Source: GCA-2746795 sp964643965
GTDB lineage: Bacteria; Chloroflexota; Anaerolineae; Promineifilales; Promineifilaceae
Reading direction: 5' to 3'
DNA length: 33,611 nucleotides
NCBI GenBank assembly: GCA_964643965.1
Contig: CAZXVH010000051.1
Location: forward strand, 1 to 33,611
Shown: positions 6,849 through 15,696 of the stretch, in pieces
Layout of the letters: the number at the start of each line of letters is the position of its first letter
Numbering within the stretch: position 1 is the first letter of the stretch
Notes under the pieces: generated by a model
What the model was told of the DNA's origin: nothing
The model's database searches: none
The model's input: the letters and a program-made list of their open reading frames with translations, nothing else
Program-made: the position numbers and the translations under genes

Positions 6849-9371
6849 CTACTTTCCAATCTCAAAGACAAATACGCCATCCTTCCCGTACAACAGCGCC
6901 ATCTCCGGGTTGCGGGTCAGAGCGGCCGGATCAAAAAAGCCGCCACGCGCCCCAACGTAGATATGGCTAAAGCCGTTCTGGCGCAACCAGGTGGCTGCGG
7001 CGGGTGTAGACCAATCTACCATCTCTGTGGCCTGCTGATTCAGTTCCCGATTGGCGGCAAAAAGCTCACGGTTGTAGATGTGGTCGATGGGCAGCGCGTT
7101 ACTCATACGGCCGGTGATGGGGTTCAGCCAGGCGCCGCCATCGTGGCCGGCCCAGGTTTCGCCCAACCATTTCCAGGTGTTGGCGGCGATCACGGCGTCT
7201 GGCGGCAGATTCTCATCCACCCAGGCCAGCCCGGCCGCATCAGGCCGCCAGGCCAGGATGGTGTTGTCGTTGAGGATGTTGATTTGGTAGAAGAGGCCGA
7301 AGATGAAAACGGCCGTTATCACCCCCCCCGCCACCAACGCTCCCAGCGCCTGCCCCAACCAATAACGCCGCCCCAGCCAACGCCATACCTGGTCGGCTAT
7401 CAGCCCCCAAAAAATCGCCAGGGGCACAAAGAGGATGATATACATGCTGTTGATGTTGATCAGCGACGTGCCCGGCAGCCCCCAGCGATCTGCGCCGGTG
7501 AGGATAAAAAGCAGCGCCACCCAGCCCACCAACGCCAACGGCGCGGCCGTCCACCGTTTGCTGCGCAAGGCGGGGATGAGCAGCAGCCCGAATAGCGCCC
7601 CGGCCCCATAGGCAAACCAGCGTTCCCACCCCGTATTCAGATAGCCCACCGGAAACATATTGTAATTGTCGATGGTAGAGGCCACCGCTTTTGCCGGTTC
7701 CGTCACGCGCCACAAGTTGATGGCCTGCGGCAATACCAGCAGCCCGCCCACACCAGCCGCCCACGCCAGCCAACGGCCGTTTCGTCCCAGGCTCATGATC
7801 CACACCACCAACACAAAGGGCAGGTAGTAGAGAAACACCCGAAAATGCACCAGGAACAGTCCCGCCGTCAGCAGCGCCAGCAGCGCCCACGTTTGCCGCC
7901 ATACCTTTGCCCCGCGCAGCAAGCGCCAGGTCAGCCCCAACAATACTGGCAGCAGCAAAACGGCCGTTAACTGTGTCAGCCGCCCCCAAGAAACATAATA
8001 AGCGGGGAAGAAGAAGGGCAGCGCCACTAAAAATGCCGCCAACAGCCCCGCCAGGCGACGACGTGTGAAAAACCAGGCCCCGGCATAAACTGTCAGCGGA
8101 ACCAGGGCGTTGAGCAGTTGGCCCAAAAGCAGCTGCATCTGCGCCATCTCCCAACCGGTCAGCAGCTGCAAACTGGCGGCCAGGGTATGGTAGCCATAAT
8201 GGTAAGGAAAGCGGTAAACGGGCAAATACGGCTCATAATCGGCGAGAACCTGCCCTTTTTCAACCATGACGGCCGTTATCAAGGCATGGCGGCTGGCATC
8301 AACCCAGGGGGGGAAAGCGAGGTCGCGCACCGCCAGCAGGCGCACGGAGAAGGCGACGAGCAGCAGGGCGAGCAGGGCGAGATGTTCCCAGTGGAAGGAA
8401 GAAGGAAGCAGGGCCTGTCCTGAGCTTGCCCAAGGAATGAAGGATGAAGGGGGTGCGTTTGTTCGTGTGTAAAATCTTTTGAATAGGAGAACGAGGACGA
8501 GCAGCCAGCCGCTAATGAGGAAGAACCAGAGCAGCCCGCTGGAGAAACGGCCGTTTACCAGGGAAACCCATTGCCACAACAGCGCCCAACCAGAGACGCC
8601 CAACGCCAGCGCCGCCCCCAGCCACGCCCCCCCATCCCAATTTCGCCCCCAAGCCGGTTTGACGACCAGCAGCAGCACACCGGGCAGCGGCAAAAAGAGC
8701 AAGGCCACCGCCAAAAGCCAGCCAGTCTGCCAGATGGTTGTGCCGACAGACATCAAGGCGTCGCGCCAGGTTAATTCGTACCGGGTGATGAAGCGCAAAT
8801 CTTGGGCGAAGGTGGGCGTTGCTTCGGGGGAGAGGGCGCCGGGCAGCAGCCGTAAAACGCCGCTATCCACCACATCCAGGTTATAGCCCCACACCGAGAC
8901 CGGGTTATCTTCAGCGCCACTCAGGCGCAGGGTATAAAAACGGCCGGCCGAGTCGGGCAGCGGCGGGAAGCGGAAGGCATACGTTTGGTCCGGTTCCAGG
9001 AAATGGGTGGCGGCGTGGCGGGCGGCCACAATGGTGCCGGCGTCATCGAGCAGTTGGAACTGTAAACGGCCGTTTTCACTCCCTTCTCGTCCATCTCCGG
9101 CCAGCAGCAGTTCCACCTCGCGCAGGCCATCCCAGCGCGAGTAAAAGGATTGTTCGATTTGCAGGCCGTTGACAGGCACAGGCAGGGGCGTATTGGCCCG
9201 GTGCTGGTTGATGTCTTCGGCGAGGATGGTTTGTTTGACAGAACGGCCGTCAGCCCAAACCCAGGCCAGGCAGACCACCACACCCACCAGAAAGGGCAGC
9301 CACAGCCAGCGCCGGATTTGTTTTTTGCGCCAGACGCCAGAAGGGGAAACGGCCGTTACCTCATCCTTCAT
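6849..9371 (-). CDS. Large polytopic membrane protein, GT-C glycosyltransferase-like
   Basis: The 840-residue protein has one N-terminal membrane anchor (about 24-41), a soluble beta-rich extracytoplasmic segment (about 45-200), then about a dozen hydrophobic helices. A soluble C-terminal domain (from about 690) contains WVDENLPPDAVIAANTWKWL. This architecture, with a His/Tyr-rich loop HYGYHTLAASLQLLTG, resembles uncharacterised Chloroflexota integral membrane proteins thought to be lipid-linked sugar transferases; the activity is inferred only. A segment around residues 308-326 (PPSSFIPWASSGQALLPSSF) is encoded by a 50-bp repeat inserted in frame. The ATG and its ribosome-binding site lie within a second, inverted copy of the same repeat. 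Five exact AACGGCCGTT motifs plus one at the start lie within the gene. Confidence 0.7.
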   Translation of the reverse strand: MKDEVTAVSPSGVWRKKQIRRWLWLPFLVGVVVCLAWVWADGRSVKQTILAEDINQHRANTPLPVPVNGLQIEQSFYSRWDGLREVELLLAGDGREGSENGRLQFQLLDDAGTIVAARHAATHFLEPDQTYAFRFPPLPDSAGRFYTLRLSGAEDNPVSVWGYNLDVVDSGVLRLLPGALSPEATPTFAQDLRFITRYELTWRDALMSVGTTIWQTGWLLAVALLFLPLPGVLLLVVKPAWGRNWDGGAWLGAALALGVSGWALLWQWVSLVNGRFSSGLLWFFLISGWLLVLVLLFKRFYTRTNAPPSSFIPWASSGQALLPSSFHWEHLALLALLLVAFSVRLLAVRDLAFPPWVDASRHALITAVMVEKGQVLADYEPYLPVYRFPYHYGYHTLAASLQLLTGWEMAQMQLLLGQLLNALVPLTVYAGAWFFTRRRLAGLLAAFLVALPFFFPAYYVSWGRLTQLTAVLLLPVLLGLTWRLLRGAKVWRQTWALLALLTAGLFLVHFRVFLYYLPFVLVVWIMSLGRNGRWLAWAAGVGGLLVLPQAINLWRVTEPAKAVASTIDNYNMFPVGYLNTGWERWFAYGAGALFGLLLIPALRSKRWTAAPLALVGWVALLFILTGADRWGLPGTSLININSMYIILFVPLAIFWGLIADQVWRWLGRRYWLGQALGALVAGGVITAVFIFGLFYQINILNDNTILAWRPDAAGLAWVDENLPPDAVIAANTWKWLGETWAGHDGGAWLNPITGRMSNALPIDHIYNRELFAANRELNQQATEMVDWSTPAAATWLRQNGFSHIYVGARGGFFDPAALTRNPEMALLYGKDGVFVFEIGK
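8401..8450 (+). repeat. 50-bp dispersed repeat, copy A (inside coding sequence)
   Basis: This copy matches the reverse complement of 9365-9414 with two mismatches. The core is CCTGTCCTGAGCTTGCC followed by AAGGAATGAAGGATGAAGG. It sits inside the membrane-protein gene without breaking the frame and encodes a low-complexity Ser/Pro/Ala loop between predicted membrane helices. Confidence 0.85.
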
Positions 9372-9414
9372 CCTTCATTCCTTCGGCAAGCTCAGGACAG
9401 GCCCTACTTCCTTC
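9365..9414 (-). repeat. 50-bp dispersed repeat, copy B (overlaps the gene start)
   Basis: This is the inverted partner of 8401-8450. On the minus strand its end, GAAGGAATGAAGGATGAAGG, contains the AAGGA ribosome-binding site and the ATG (9369-9371) of the membrane-protein gene. The other two ATGs in the repeat run into stops within a few codons. Confidence 0.85.
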
Positions 9415-9424
9415 ATCCTGCCAT

Positions 9425-9452
9425 AAAAAAAGGCCGCCCTTGCGAGCAGCCT
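9425..9452 (-). terminator. Terminator of the tRNA-Met transcript
   Basis: On the minus strand, AGGCTGCTC pairs with GGGCGGCCT (two G-U pairs) across a GCAA tetraloop and runs into seven T. It starts 12 bases after the tRNA 3' end. Confidence 0.85.
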
Positions 9453-9464
9453 ATCCTTTTCTAG

Positions 9465-9538
9465 TGACGCCAAGTGGATTTGAACCACTGACCTAGGGCT
9501 TATGAGTCCCTCGCTCTAACCAACTGAGCTATGGCGCC
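9465..9538 (-). tRNA. tRNA-Met (anticodon CAT)
   Basis: This is a 74-base cloverleaf. The acceptor stem GGCGCCA pairs with TGGCGTC (one G-U pair), with A as discriminator base. The D arm is GCTCAGTTGGTTAGAGC. The anticodon arm has loop CTCATAA, giving anticodon CAT. The T arm AGTGG/CCACT encloses TTCAAAT. CCA is not encoded. The acceptor begins with a paired G1-C72 and the anticodon stem lacks three G-C pairs next to the loop, both against an initiator tRNA. It is either elongator Met or Ile2 (if lysidine-modified). The last anticodon-stem pair is an A-G mismatch. Confidence 0.95.
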
Positions 9539-9586
9539 AAAGCGACCGGCATTATAGCCAACTCCTGTTAATCTGCCAAATATAGC

Positions 9587-10747
9587 TCATGGCGTAATCA
9601 ACCGAAACGGCAGCGGCACAAACACCAGCACAAACAACGCCAACGTCAACACCGCAATCACCTTGCGCTTGGTATCCAACGGCGTCACATCATCCAGCGG
9701 CTCCGCATACATCCGGCCAAACAGCAGCAGCAGTATAATCCACAACACCCACACAAACGAGTTGCCCAAGATCACCAACAGCAGCAGACCGATCACCACC
9801 GGCAGAAAGAGACGCCGCGCTTTTTGCCCAAACAAGGTGTAAGCCACATGCCCGCCATCTAACTGCCCCACCGGAATCAAATTCAGGCCGGTGACAAACA
9901 TGCCCACCCAGGCTGCCCAGGCCACCTGATTCAAATAAACATCCAGGCCATCGGCCGGCAGATAGCGCCCGAAAATGATGAACTTTGCCAATATATAAAG
10001 CAGCGAATTGCCTTCATATTCAAAAGGAATCGTGGGCAGCGGCCCCAACTCTGAGGTAGCCAGGCCGTAGAGGAAAATAGGCACGGCCACGATGAAACCG
10101 GCCAACGGCCCGGCCGCCCCCACATCCAACAGCGCCCGCTTGTTTTTCACCGGCGCTTTCAAGCGGATAAATGCGCCCATCGTGCCAATAATGGAAATCG
10201 GCATGGGAATGAAGTAGGGCAGCGTCACCGGCACTTTGTGGTAGCGGGCGGCAAAATAATGGCCCAATTCATGCACGCCCAAAATGGTCATGATGCTGAG
10301 GCAAAAAGGCCAGCCCAGCCAAATATCCCGCCAATCCCGCGCTATCCCCTGAAAAAATCCGATGAACGAGGTGGCTTCGGCGGCGCTGGCAAAAGCGCTT
10401 TCATAGACGGCGCCCATAAACATGGTGGAGAGGATGGTCGCCAGCAGCAAGATCAGGTTGATATGCCAGGAAGAGGGGGCGGGATTAAACAGATGCGGCA
10501 GACCAAAGAGGGCTAAACGGCCGTCTTCCTCCCGGATCATCGGCGTAAATCCCTGGGCTTCAAAAGCCGCCCGCAGTTCATCAAAGCAGGCGTCCGCCTC
10601 CTGCACAAACTGGCCGCGAAAGCGGAAATGTCCCTTTTCCGGCCAATCGAGGGTGGTATCTGTCACCGTAAACAGATGGGGGATGGCTTCACGGATGGCT
10701 TCAACGGCCGTTAGCGACACCACATAAGGAGACGTCTGCTCAAACAT
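9587..10747 (-). CDS. Site-2 protease family (M50) membrane metalloprotease
   Basis: The 386-residue protein has an N-terminal soluble domain of about 90 residues, then roughly six to eight membrane helices. The zinc motif HELGH (159-163) lies in one helix. The third ligand region, NLIPVGQLDGGH (Asp297), lies in a later one; the pair defines the S2P/M50 family. Such proteases cut membrane-spanning substrates such as anti-sigma factors. No PDZ domain is visible; the family also has members built on a soluble N-terminal domain like this one. It is followed by a tRNA gene and preceded by a small membrane protein on the same strand (spacing 13 bases). The substrate is unknown. Confidence 0.9.
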   Translation of the reverse strand: MFEQTSPYVVSLTAVEAIREAIPHLFTVTDTTLDWPEKGHFRFRGQFVQEADACFDELRAAFEAQGFTPMIREEDGRLALFGLPHLFNPAPSSWHINLILLLATILSTMFMGAVYESAFASAAEATSFIGFFQGIARDWRDIWLGWPFCLSIMTILGVHELGHYFAARYHKVPVTLPYFIPMPISIIGTMGAFIRLKAPVKNKRALLDVGAAGPLAGFIVAVPIFLYGLATSELGPLPTIPFEYEGNSLLYILAKFIIFGRYLPADGLDVYLNQVAWAAWVGMFVTGLNLIPVGQLDGGHVAYTLFGQKARRLFLPVVIGLLLLVILGNSFVWVLWIILLLLFGRMYAEPLDDVTPLDTKRKVIAVLTLALFVLVFVPLPFRLITP

Positions 10748-10760
10748 GCTGATTCATTCT

Positions 10761-10997
10761 TTACGGCCCGGCTTCTTCTTCAATCAAATCCGGGTCGTCT
10801 TTATCGTCGCCCCAACTAATAATCCAGATGCAGGCTCCGGCCACCAGGATGGTGATCGTGATCAGCCAGAACCATTGGCTGGCTTCCAGCCCCACATTGC
10901 GGGCTTCATAAACCAGGATGAGGACCATGCCCAAAGCCAAAACAAACCACGCCGATAAGTAGGGATGTTTAGAAACGACTGTTTTTATTTTTTCCAT
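10761..10997 (-). CDS. Small two-span membrane protein
   Basis: The 78-residue protein has two hydrophobic helices (about 14-31 and 40-61) and an acidic tail (DDKDDPDLIEEE). I recognise no family. The gene sits 14 bases downstream of coaE and 13 bases upstream of the M50 protease gene, all on the minus strand. It is probably cotranscribed and might act as an accessory or substrate of the protease; this is inferred from position only. Confidence 0.7.
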   Translation of the reverse strand: MEKIKTVVSKHPYLSAWFVLALGMVLILVYEARNVGLEASQWFWLITITILVAGACIWIISWGDDKDDPDLIEEEAGP

Positions 10998-11011
10998 GTA
11001 TCTATCCTCTT

Positions 11012-12262
11012 TTAACTTTTCTGCAAGCGATCATCCCGCAGCACCCGCACCATCAGGTGCGTGTCGGGCGGCTGTGACTCTTCAATGGCAACCTGCCAGG
11101 CGTCGGGCAAGATATCCGGCTCCACGTCAAAGTACCCTTCTTCGCTGAAGAAGCGATGCAGCGCCTCTTTCTGCTTTTGAGGGATGAACGCCGCCACGAT
11201 TTCCCCAATATGCGCCTCGGCCGAGCTTTCAATTTCACGCAAAACGGCCGTTACCAATGGAATCATCCCGTCACCCGGCAGCAGATACATCTGGTCAATC
11301 CGCGCCACCTGCCCATCAATACTCCAGCCCAGAACAACCGAAATATCCGTATGCAGCTGCCCGATAAAATAACTGCGTTCGCTAAACGCCATCATCAGTT
11401 CCGCCCGTTTGATCACCGTCTCGCCAGCGGTGGCCTGCTGAATAAGCAGCAGCACAGAGGGGATGTCGGATGGTTTGGCGCGGCGCACTTGCAACCCGTC
11501 TGGCTGTTCTCGCGCCGGTTTCTGAATTTTTTGGGCGGCGGCCACCATCGCTTTTAAGTCACCCTTCCCGGCCAGGCGCGCTGCCCGCATCAAGCCTCCG
11601 CCATCGCCGCCCACTGCCAGGGATTTCGCTTCCACATGCAGCGGATCCGGCAGCCGTTTCCAGGCGGCCGCAAACTGCGCTTCTGTCTCTGTCATCAGGC
11701 CGTCGGTATCAATGACCACATCGGCCAGCGCCACTTTTTCTTCTTGAGGCGGCTGCGCCTTGACGCGCATCGTGGACGTTTCCGCATCCCAGCCCCGGCA
11801 GATCATGAGGCGTTGCAACTGCCGTTGTTTGGTGCAGCGCGTCACCCATATTTGATGACACGCCTGCGCCAGTTCCCCTTCTAATAGCTTGATCGCTTCC
11901 ATCACCACCACAGCGGCTTCGCTTTCTTGAATGCGCTGCGCCACCACCTGGCGCACGGCCGGATGCACCATGGTCTCTAAATCGCGTAAAGCTGCGGGAT
12001 CATTGAAGACAATTTCGCCCAACTTTTTGCGGTTAATACGGCCGTTTTCCTCCCGCACCTCTGAGCCAAACGCCACCGCAATCGCCGCCTGGATGTCGGG
12101 ATCATGGTTCATCAGTTCATGCACCACCTTATCGGCGTCCAGGGTAAAAGCGCCCTGCTCCGCCGCCAGGCGCATCACGGCGCTTTTGCCGGTGGCGATA
12201 TTGCCCGTCAGCCCAATGATCACTTTGTCCTTAAAGATAATGGTTCTGGCTTCATCACTCAT
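11012..12262 (-). CDS. coaE: Dephospho-CoA kinase fused to a C-terminal GNAT-like domain
   Basis: Residues about 13-200 are CoaE, which phosphorylates dephospho-CoA to CoA. The P-loop is GLTGNIATGKS (17-27), followed by LDADKVVHEL (41-50), the lid/Arg segment RQLQRLMICRGWD, and a closing ADVVIDTDG. CoaE is normally about 200 residues; here another 215 follow. After a linker, residues from about 256 (LQVRRAKPSDIPSVLLLIQQAT) look like the first strand and helix of a GNAT acyltransferase fold. This is followed by a strand with GWSIDGQVARIDQMYLLPG, in the place where GNATs hold acetyl-CoA. The GNAT reading is moderate confidence. The ATG overlaps the end of the ABC-F gene by 8 bases, implying coupled translation. 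Confidence 0.88.
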   Translation of the reverse strand: MSDEARTIIFKDKVIIGLTGNIATGKSAVMRLAAEQGAFTLDADKVVHELMNHDPDIQAAIAVAFGSEVREENGRINRKKLGEIVFNDPAALRDLETMVHPAVRQVVAQRIQESEAAVVVMEAIKLLEGELAQACHQIWVTRCTKQRQLQRLMICRGWDAETSTMRVKAQPPQEEKVALADVVIDTDGLMTETEAQFAAAWKRLPDPLHVEAKSLAVGGDGGGLMRAARLAGKGDLKAMVAAAQKIQKPAREQPDGLQVRRAKPSDIPSVLLLIQQATAGETVIKRAELMMAFSERSYFIGQLHTDISVVLGWSIDGQVARIDQMYLLPGDGMIPLVTAVLREIESSAEAHIGEIVAAFIPQKQKEALHRFFSEEGYFDVEPDILPDAWQVAIEESQPPDTHLMVRVLRDDRLQKS

Positions 12263-14282
12263 GCGCCATCGTCTCCCATTTTTCCATTAGCGCCTCAATT
12301 GCCGCTTCTGTGGCCGCGTATTCTATGCTGATGGCTTGAATCTTGTCAACGGCGTCCGTTTGCGTGGCCGCTTCCATCGCCTTGCTCAAGGTCGCTAAGG
12401 TCGCTTCCCGTTCGTGAATCTCAGCTTCCAGGGCGCCCAGCGCCTCTGCTTTTTTGCGCTGTTCATTCTTGCTCAAACCGCTGCCATTTTGGCCTATGAG
12501 CACTTCTTGTTTGGCTTCTGCTCTGGTCTGCGCGGCTTCTTCCTTGAGAACGGCCGTTACCCCTTCTCGCCACGCCAAATATTCCTGGTAATCTCCTTCA
12601 TGCACATGCAACCGGCCGTCATCCAGTTCCCAAATCTGCGTCGCCAGCCGGTCAACCAGATAACGATCATGCGTCACCATCAAAATCGTGCCGGAAAACT
12701 GCTCCAGCGCCGCTTGTAGCGTCTCTTGCGCCGGAATATCCAGATGGTTCGTCGGCTCATCCAACAGCAGGAAATTCGCCTTTTGCAGCGCCAAAATCGC
12801 CAGCGCCAGCCGGCCCCGCTCGCCCCCGCTCAAGCTGCTCACCTTTTTATACACATCATCGCCCCGGAACAGATACCGCGCCAGATAGTTCCGCGCCTCA
12901 CTCAACCGCATCTCCTGATGCGACAACAGTTCATCCAGGACGGTGTTGTCTGGATTCAGCCCTTCATGCGCCTGCGAAAAATAGCCCACATCCAGGCTGG
13001 CGCCCAGTTTTATATACCCGGCCAACGGCTCAAGCTGCGCCAAAATCGTTTTAAGAAAGGTTGTTTTGCCACTGCCATTGGCCCCAATGAGCGCCGCGCA
13101 CTCCTGGCGGCGCAGTTCAATATCATCGGTGCTGAAAAGCGGCGTTCCCGGATAACCCACCACCAGATCATGGGTGCGCAGCACCAGTTCTCCACTGCGA
13201 TGCGAGGCGGTCAGCGTCATATGAACCTGCGGCATTCGGCTGGGCGGGCGCAGGCTCTTAATTTGCTCATGCAGTTCGCCCACAGTGGACGCCACCACCC
13301 CCAGATTCACCGCTTCTTTCACCTGCATCCAGCCTTTGCTGTTCAAATCGGCCAATACGCCCAGACCCCCGGCATGAACGGCCGCTACTTCCCGGCTGAG
13401 ACGGCTCAATTTGCCCTGCGCCATCTGGGTACGCTGCCCGGCTATATTGCGCCGGATGTAGTCCAGTTCTTTTTCCAGGCGGGCGATCAAGTCATCAAAC
13501 TCAATTTGTCGTCGCTCCCATCGCGCCTGCCGCTGTTGGGTATAGGCCGTGTAATTGCCGCGATACACTTCAATGCCATCCCGGCTCATTTCCCAGATGG
13601 TGTTAACGGTTCTATCGAGGAAATAACGGTCATGGCTCACCAACAAAACGGCCCCATCCCACACTTTGAGAGCGCCTTCCAACCATTCAATGGCGGCCAC
13701 ATCCAGATGGTTAGTCGGTTCGTCTAAAATCAAGAGGTCTGGTTTTTCCAGGAGCAGGCGGCCCAGCAGCACCCGGGTTCTTTGCCCGCCGCTGAGATGG
13801 GGTAGGGGCATCTGCCAGCTTTGTTCATCAAAGCCCAGGCCGCTGAGGACTTGTTTGATGCGCAGTTCGTAATCATAGCCGCCGGCCTGTTCAAAGCGTT
13901 CCTGGCGGTGACTGTATTCAGCTAACGCTTCTTCGGTGGGAGCGGCGGCCATCGCTTCTTCCAGCGCCCGCAGCTGCTGCTCCTCTGCTTGCAGCGTTTT
14001 AAAGACCAGGCGCAGCTCTTCGTAGACGGAATGGGTGCGGCCGGCAAAGGCTTCGGCCGATTCCTGGCGCAGGTAGCCCAATCGCGTCCCTTTTGCCAGG
14101 TGTATTTGACCGGCGTCAGGGGTGGTGAAGCCGGCCAGGATGCGCAGAAAGGTGGTTTTACCGATGCCATTAGGGCCAACCAGCCCCACTTTGCCATCTT
14201 TGGGCAGGCTGACGGAGACGCCGGTAAACAGGTCAAAGTCGCCAAAGGATTGGCTGACATTGGTGGTGGTTATGATTGCCAT
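12255..14282 (-). CDS. ABC-F family ATPase (ribosome-associated)
   Basis: The 675-residue protein has two ATPase domains and no membrane part. The first has Walker A GPNGIGKTTFL, signature LSGGQRTRVLLGRLLLE and DEPTNHLD. The second has GANGSGKTTFL, LSGGERGRLALAILALQ and DEPTNHLD. A charged linker between the two and a C-terminal region rich in Glu and Ala (about 585-675, coiled coil) complete the usual ABC-F plan. Family members act on the ribosome (EttA, Uup and antibiotic-protection types). The C-terminal coiled coil recalls Uup, but the exact subgroup cannot be fixed. It is the upstream partner of coaE. Confidence 0.92.
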   Translation of the reverse strand: MAIITTTNVSQSFGDFDLFTGVSVSLPKDGKVGLVGPNGIGKTTFLRILAGFTTPDAGQIHLAKGTRLGYLRQESAEAFAGRTHSVYEELRLVFKTLQAEEQQLRALEEAMAAAPTEEALAEYSHRQERFEQAGGYDYELRIKQVLSGLGFDEQSWQMPLPHLSGGQRTRVLLGRLLLEKPDLLILDEPTNHLDVAAIEWLEGALKVWDGAVLLVSHDRYFLDRTVNTIWEMSRDGIEVYRGNYTAYTQQRQARWERRQIEFDDLIARLEKELDYIRRNIAGQRTQMAQGKLSRLSREVAAVHAGGLGVLADLNSKGWMQVKEAVNLGVVASTVGELHEQIKSLRPPSRMPQVHMTLTASHRSGELVLRTHDLVVGYPGTPLFSTDDIELRRQECAALIGANGSGKTTFLKTILAQLEPLAGYIKLGASLDVGYFSQAHEGLNPDNTVLDELLSHQEMRLSEARNYLARYLFRGDDVYKKVSSLSGGERGRLALAILALQKANFLLLDEPTNHLDIPAQETLQAALEQFSGTILMVTHDRYLVDRLATQIWELDDGRLHVHEGDYQEYLAWREGVTAVLKEEAAQTRAEAKQEVLIGQNGSGLSKNEQRKKAEALGALEAEIHEREATLATLSKAMEAATQTDAVDKIQAISIEYAATEAAIEALMEKWETMAHE

Positions 14283-14325
14283 AGTAGGGGATTATACCGT
14301 AAGCAAGAGAAAGGGAACCACCGAC

Positions 14326-14355
14326 AAAAAAGCCCCTCATGGTTGAGGGGCTTTT
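14326..14355 (-). terminator. Terminator after sigA (bidirectional in sequence)
   Basis: AGCCCCTCA and TGAGGGGCT form a perfect 9-bp stem around a TGGT loop, with A-rich and T-rich flanks on both sides. On the minus strand it follows the sigA stop by 24 bases and ends in six T. Confidence 0.9.
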
Positions 14356-14379
14356 GGTGTAAATTTTCTTGCCGTGACC

Positions 14380-15609
14380 TTAATTGAGGTACTGCCGCAA
14401 ATGTCCGGCAAAGTTGGGATGGCGCAGTTTACGCAGCGCTTCTTTTTCTAACTGACGGATGCGTTCTCGAGAAAGGCCAAACATCTCCCCCACTTCTTTG
14501 AGGGTACGAGACTCACCGTCTTGCAAGCCATAACGCAGTCGTAAAATGCGGGCTTCACGAGGGGTCAGCTGGTCTAAAATATCGCCCAACTCTTCTGTTA
14601 ACATGTTGCTGGCGACCATTTCTGCTGGCGGCGGGGCATCAATATCTTCGATAAAGTCGCCCAACTCCGCATCAGATTCGTCGCCTACCGGCCGTTCTAA
14701 ATGAACGGGTTGGCGGCTGGTACGTAACATCCAGCGCACTCGTTCGGCCGGCAGTTCCATGGTGACAGCAATTTCTTCAGCGGTGGGTTGACGGCCGTAT
14801 TTCTGTTCTAATTCTTGGGCCACCTGGTACAGTTTGCTGATACGCCCACCCAAATGAGCCGGGATACGAATGGTGCGGCCGTGATTCGCCAGCGCCCGCG
14901 TCACTGCCTGGCGAATCCACCAGGTAGCGTAGGTGCTAAAGCGATTGCCCCGGCGGTAGTCGTATTTCTCCACCGCTTTCATGAGGCCCACATTGCCTTC
15001 CTGAATCAAGTCCAGGAATTGCAAGCCGCGTCCCCGATATTTCTTGGCGATACTCACCACCAGGCGGGTATTGGCCCGAATGAGGTGCGCCCGGGCAGCG
15101 TCCCCTATTTCTCTTATATTTATCAGTTCGTCTAGTTCATCATCCGTTAAGGAAAGCGCCTCATCCAGCGTATCAGCCGCGGCACGACCTGCTTCAATTT
15201 CCATAGCCAGTTGTACTTCTTCGTCTGCGGTTAGCAGGGATTGCTGGCCCATTTCGCGGAAGTATAAACCAACGGAATCATCAATTGGGACATTGCTTAA
15301 GTCAAACAAGGGGGCGGTATGAGAATCTTGGGCATCTGCCAGAAAGCTTTCGCCTTCTAAATCGTCACCGTTTAAACTAACTTCTTCGCCGGCGCCGATG
15401 GCGTTACTCGCCTCTTCTTCGTTCTCAAAAACCATAATACCCATTGATTGAGCTTCTTCTAAAATTGTTTCTAACAATGTGAGATTATTTTCAACTTGCG
15501 GCAGGGCTTCTAATATTTGATCATACGTAATATAACCCTGCTCCATCCCATCATTGAGCAATGTGCCAACCACTTCCATTTCGTCAAATGGATTGCCTAA
15601 ATCACTCAA
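14380..15609 (-). CDS. sigA: Primary sigma factor, RpoD/SigA type
   Basis: This is the housekeeping sigma-70 factor. Residues near the N-terminus (ITYDQILEALP) match region 1.1. Region 1.2 has SVGLYFREMGQQSLLT. Regions 2.3-2.4 have YATWWIRQAVTRALANHGRTIRIP, and region 4.2 has LKEVGEMFGLSRERIRQLEKEAL. A longer frame begins at 15717 but its first residues look random. The likely start is TTG 15609, preceded by GAGGAG and AAGGA, giving 409 residues. The TTG start could limit expression. An acidic insert (about 75-105) separates regions 1.1 and 1.2. The gene has its own promoter and a strong terminator. The one-component layout implies no anti-sigma partner in the window. Confidence 0.93.
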   Translation of the reverse strand: MSDLGNPFDEMEVVGTLLNDGMEQGYITYDQILEALPQVENNLTLLETILEEAQSMGIMVFENEEEASNAIGAGEEVSLNGDDLEGESFLADAQDSHTAPLFDLSNVPIDDSVGLYFREMGQQSLLTADEEVQLAMEIEAGRAAADTLDEALSLTDDELDELINIREIGDAARAHLIRANTRLVVSIAKKYRGRGLQFLDLIQEGNVGLMKAVEKYDYRRGNRFSTYATWWIRQAVTRALANHGRTIRIPAHLGGRISKLYQVAQELEQKYGRQPTAEEIAVTMELPAERVRWMLRTSRQPVHLERPVGDESDAELGDFIEDIDAPPPAEMVASNMLTEELGDILDQLTPREARILRLRYGLQDGESRTLKEVGEMFGLSRERIRQLEKEALRKLRHPNFAGHLRQYLN

Positions 15610-15672
15610 GGTTTCCTTTCTCCTCTTATATGAATTTGTGCTCAGGTTGTGTGATATGACTCGCACCCAACT

Positions 15673-15696
15673 CTGCCTCTTCCTGCACCGAGGCAG
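15673..15696. promoter_or_regulatory. Inverted repeat over the sigA transcription start
   Basis: Perfect 7-base arms CTGCCTC and GAGGCAG are 10 bases apart. The repeat covers the predicted sigA start point and touches the edge of the -10 element, so it could be an operator or a 5' hairpin in the mRNA. Confidence 0.5.

Noticed and set aside
7240..8154. A 304-codon minus-strand open frame rich in Gly and Ala
   Set aside because: It is a shifted frame inside the large membrane protein gene; its composition reflects high-GC shadow coding.
8400..9420. A composite transposon flanked by the 50-bp inverted repeats
   Set aside because: The enclosed DNA is part of one membrane-protein gene and encodes no transposase.
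12726..13727. A 333-codon plus-strand open frame
   Set aside because: It is antisense to the ABC-F gene, whose Walker and signature motifs are complete.
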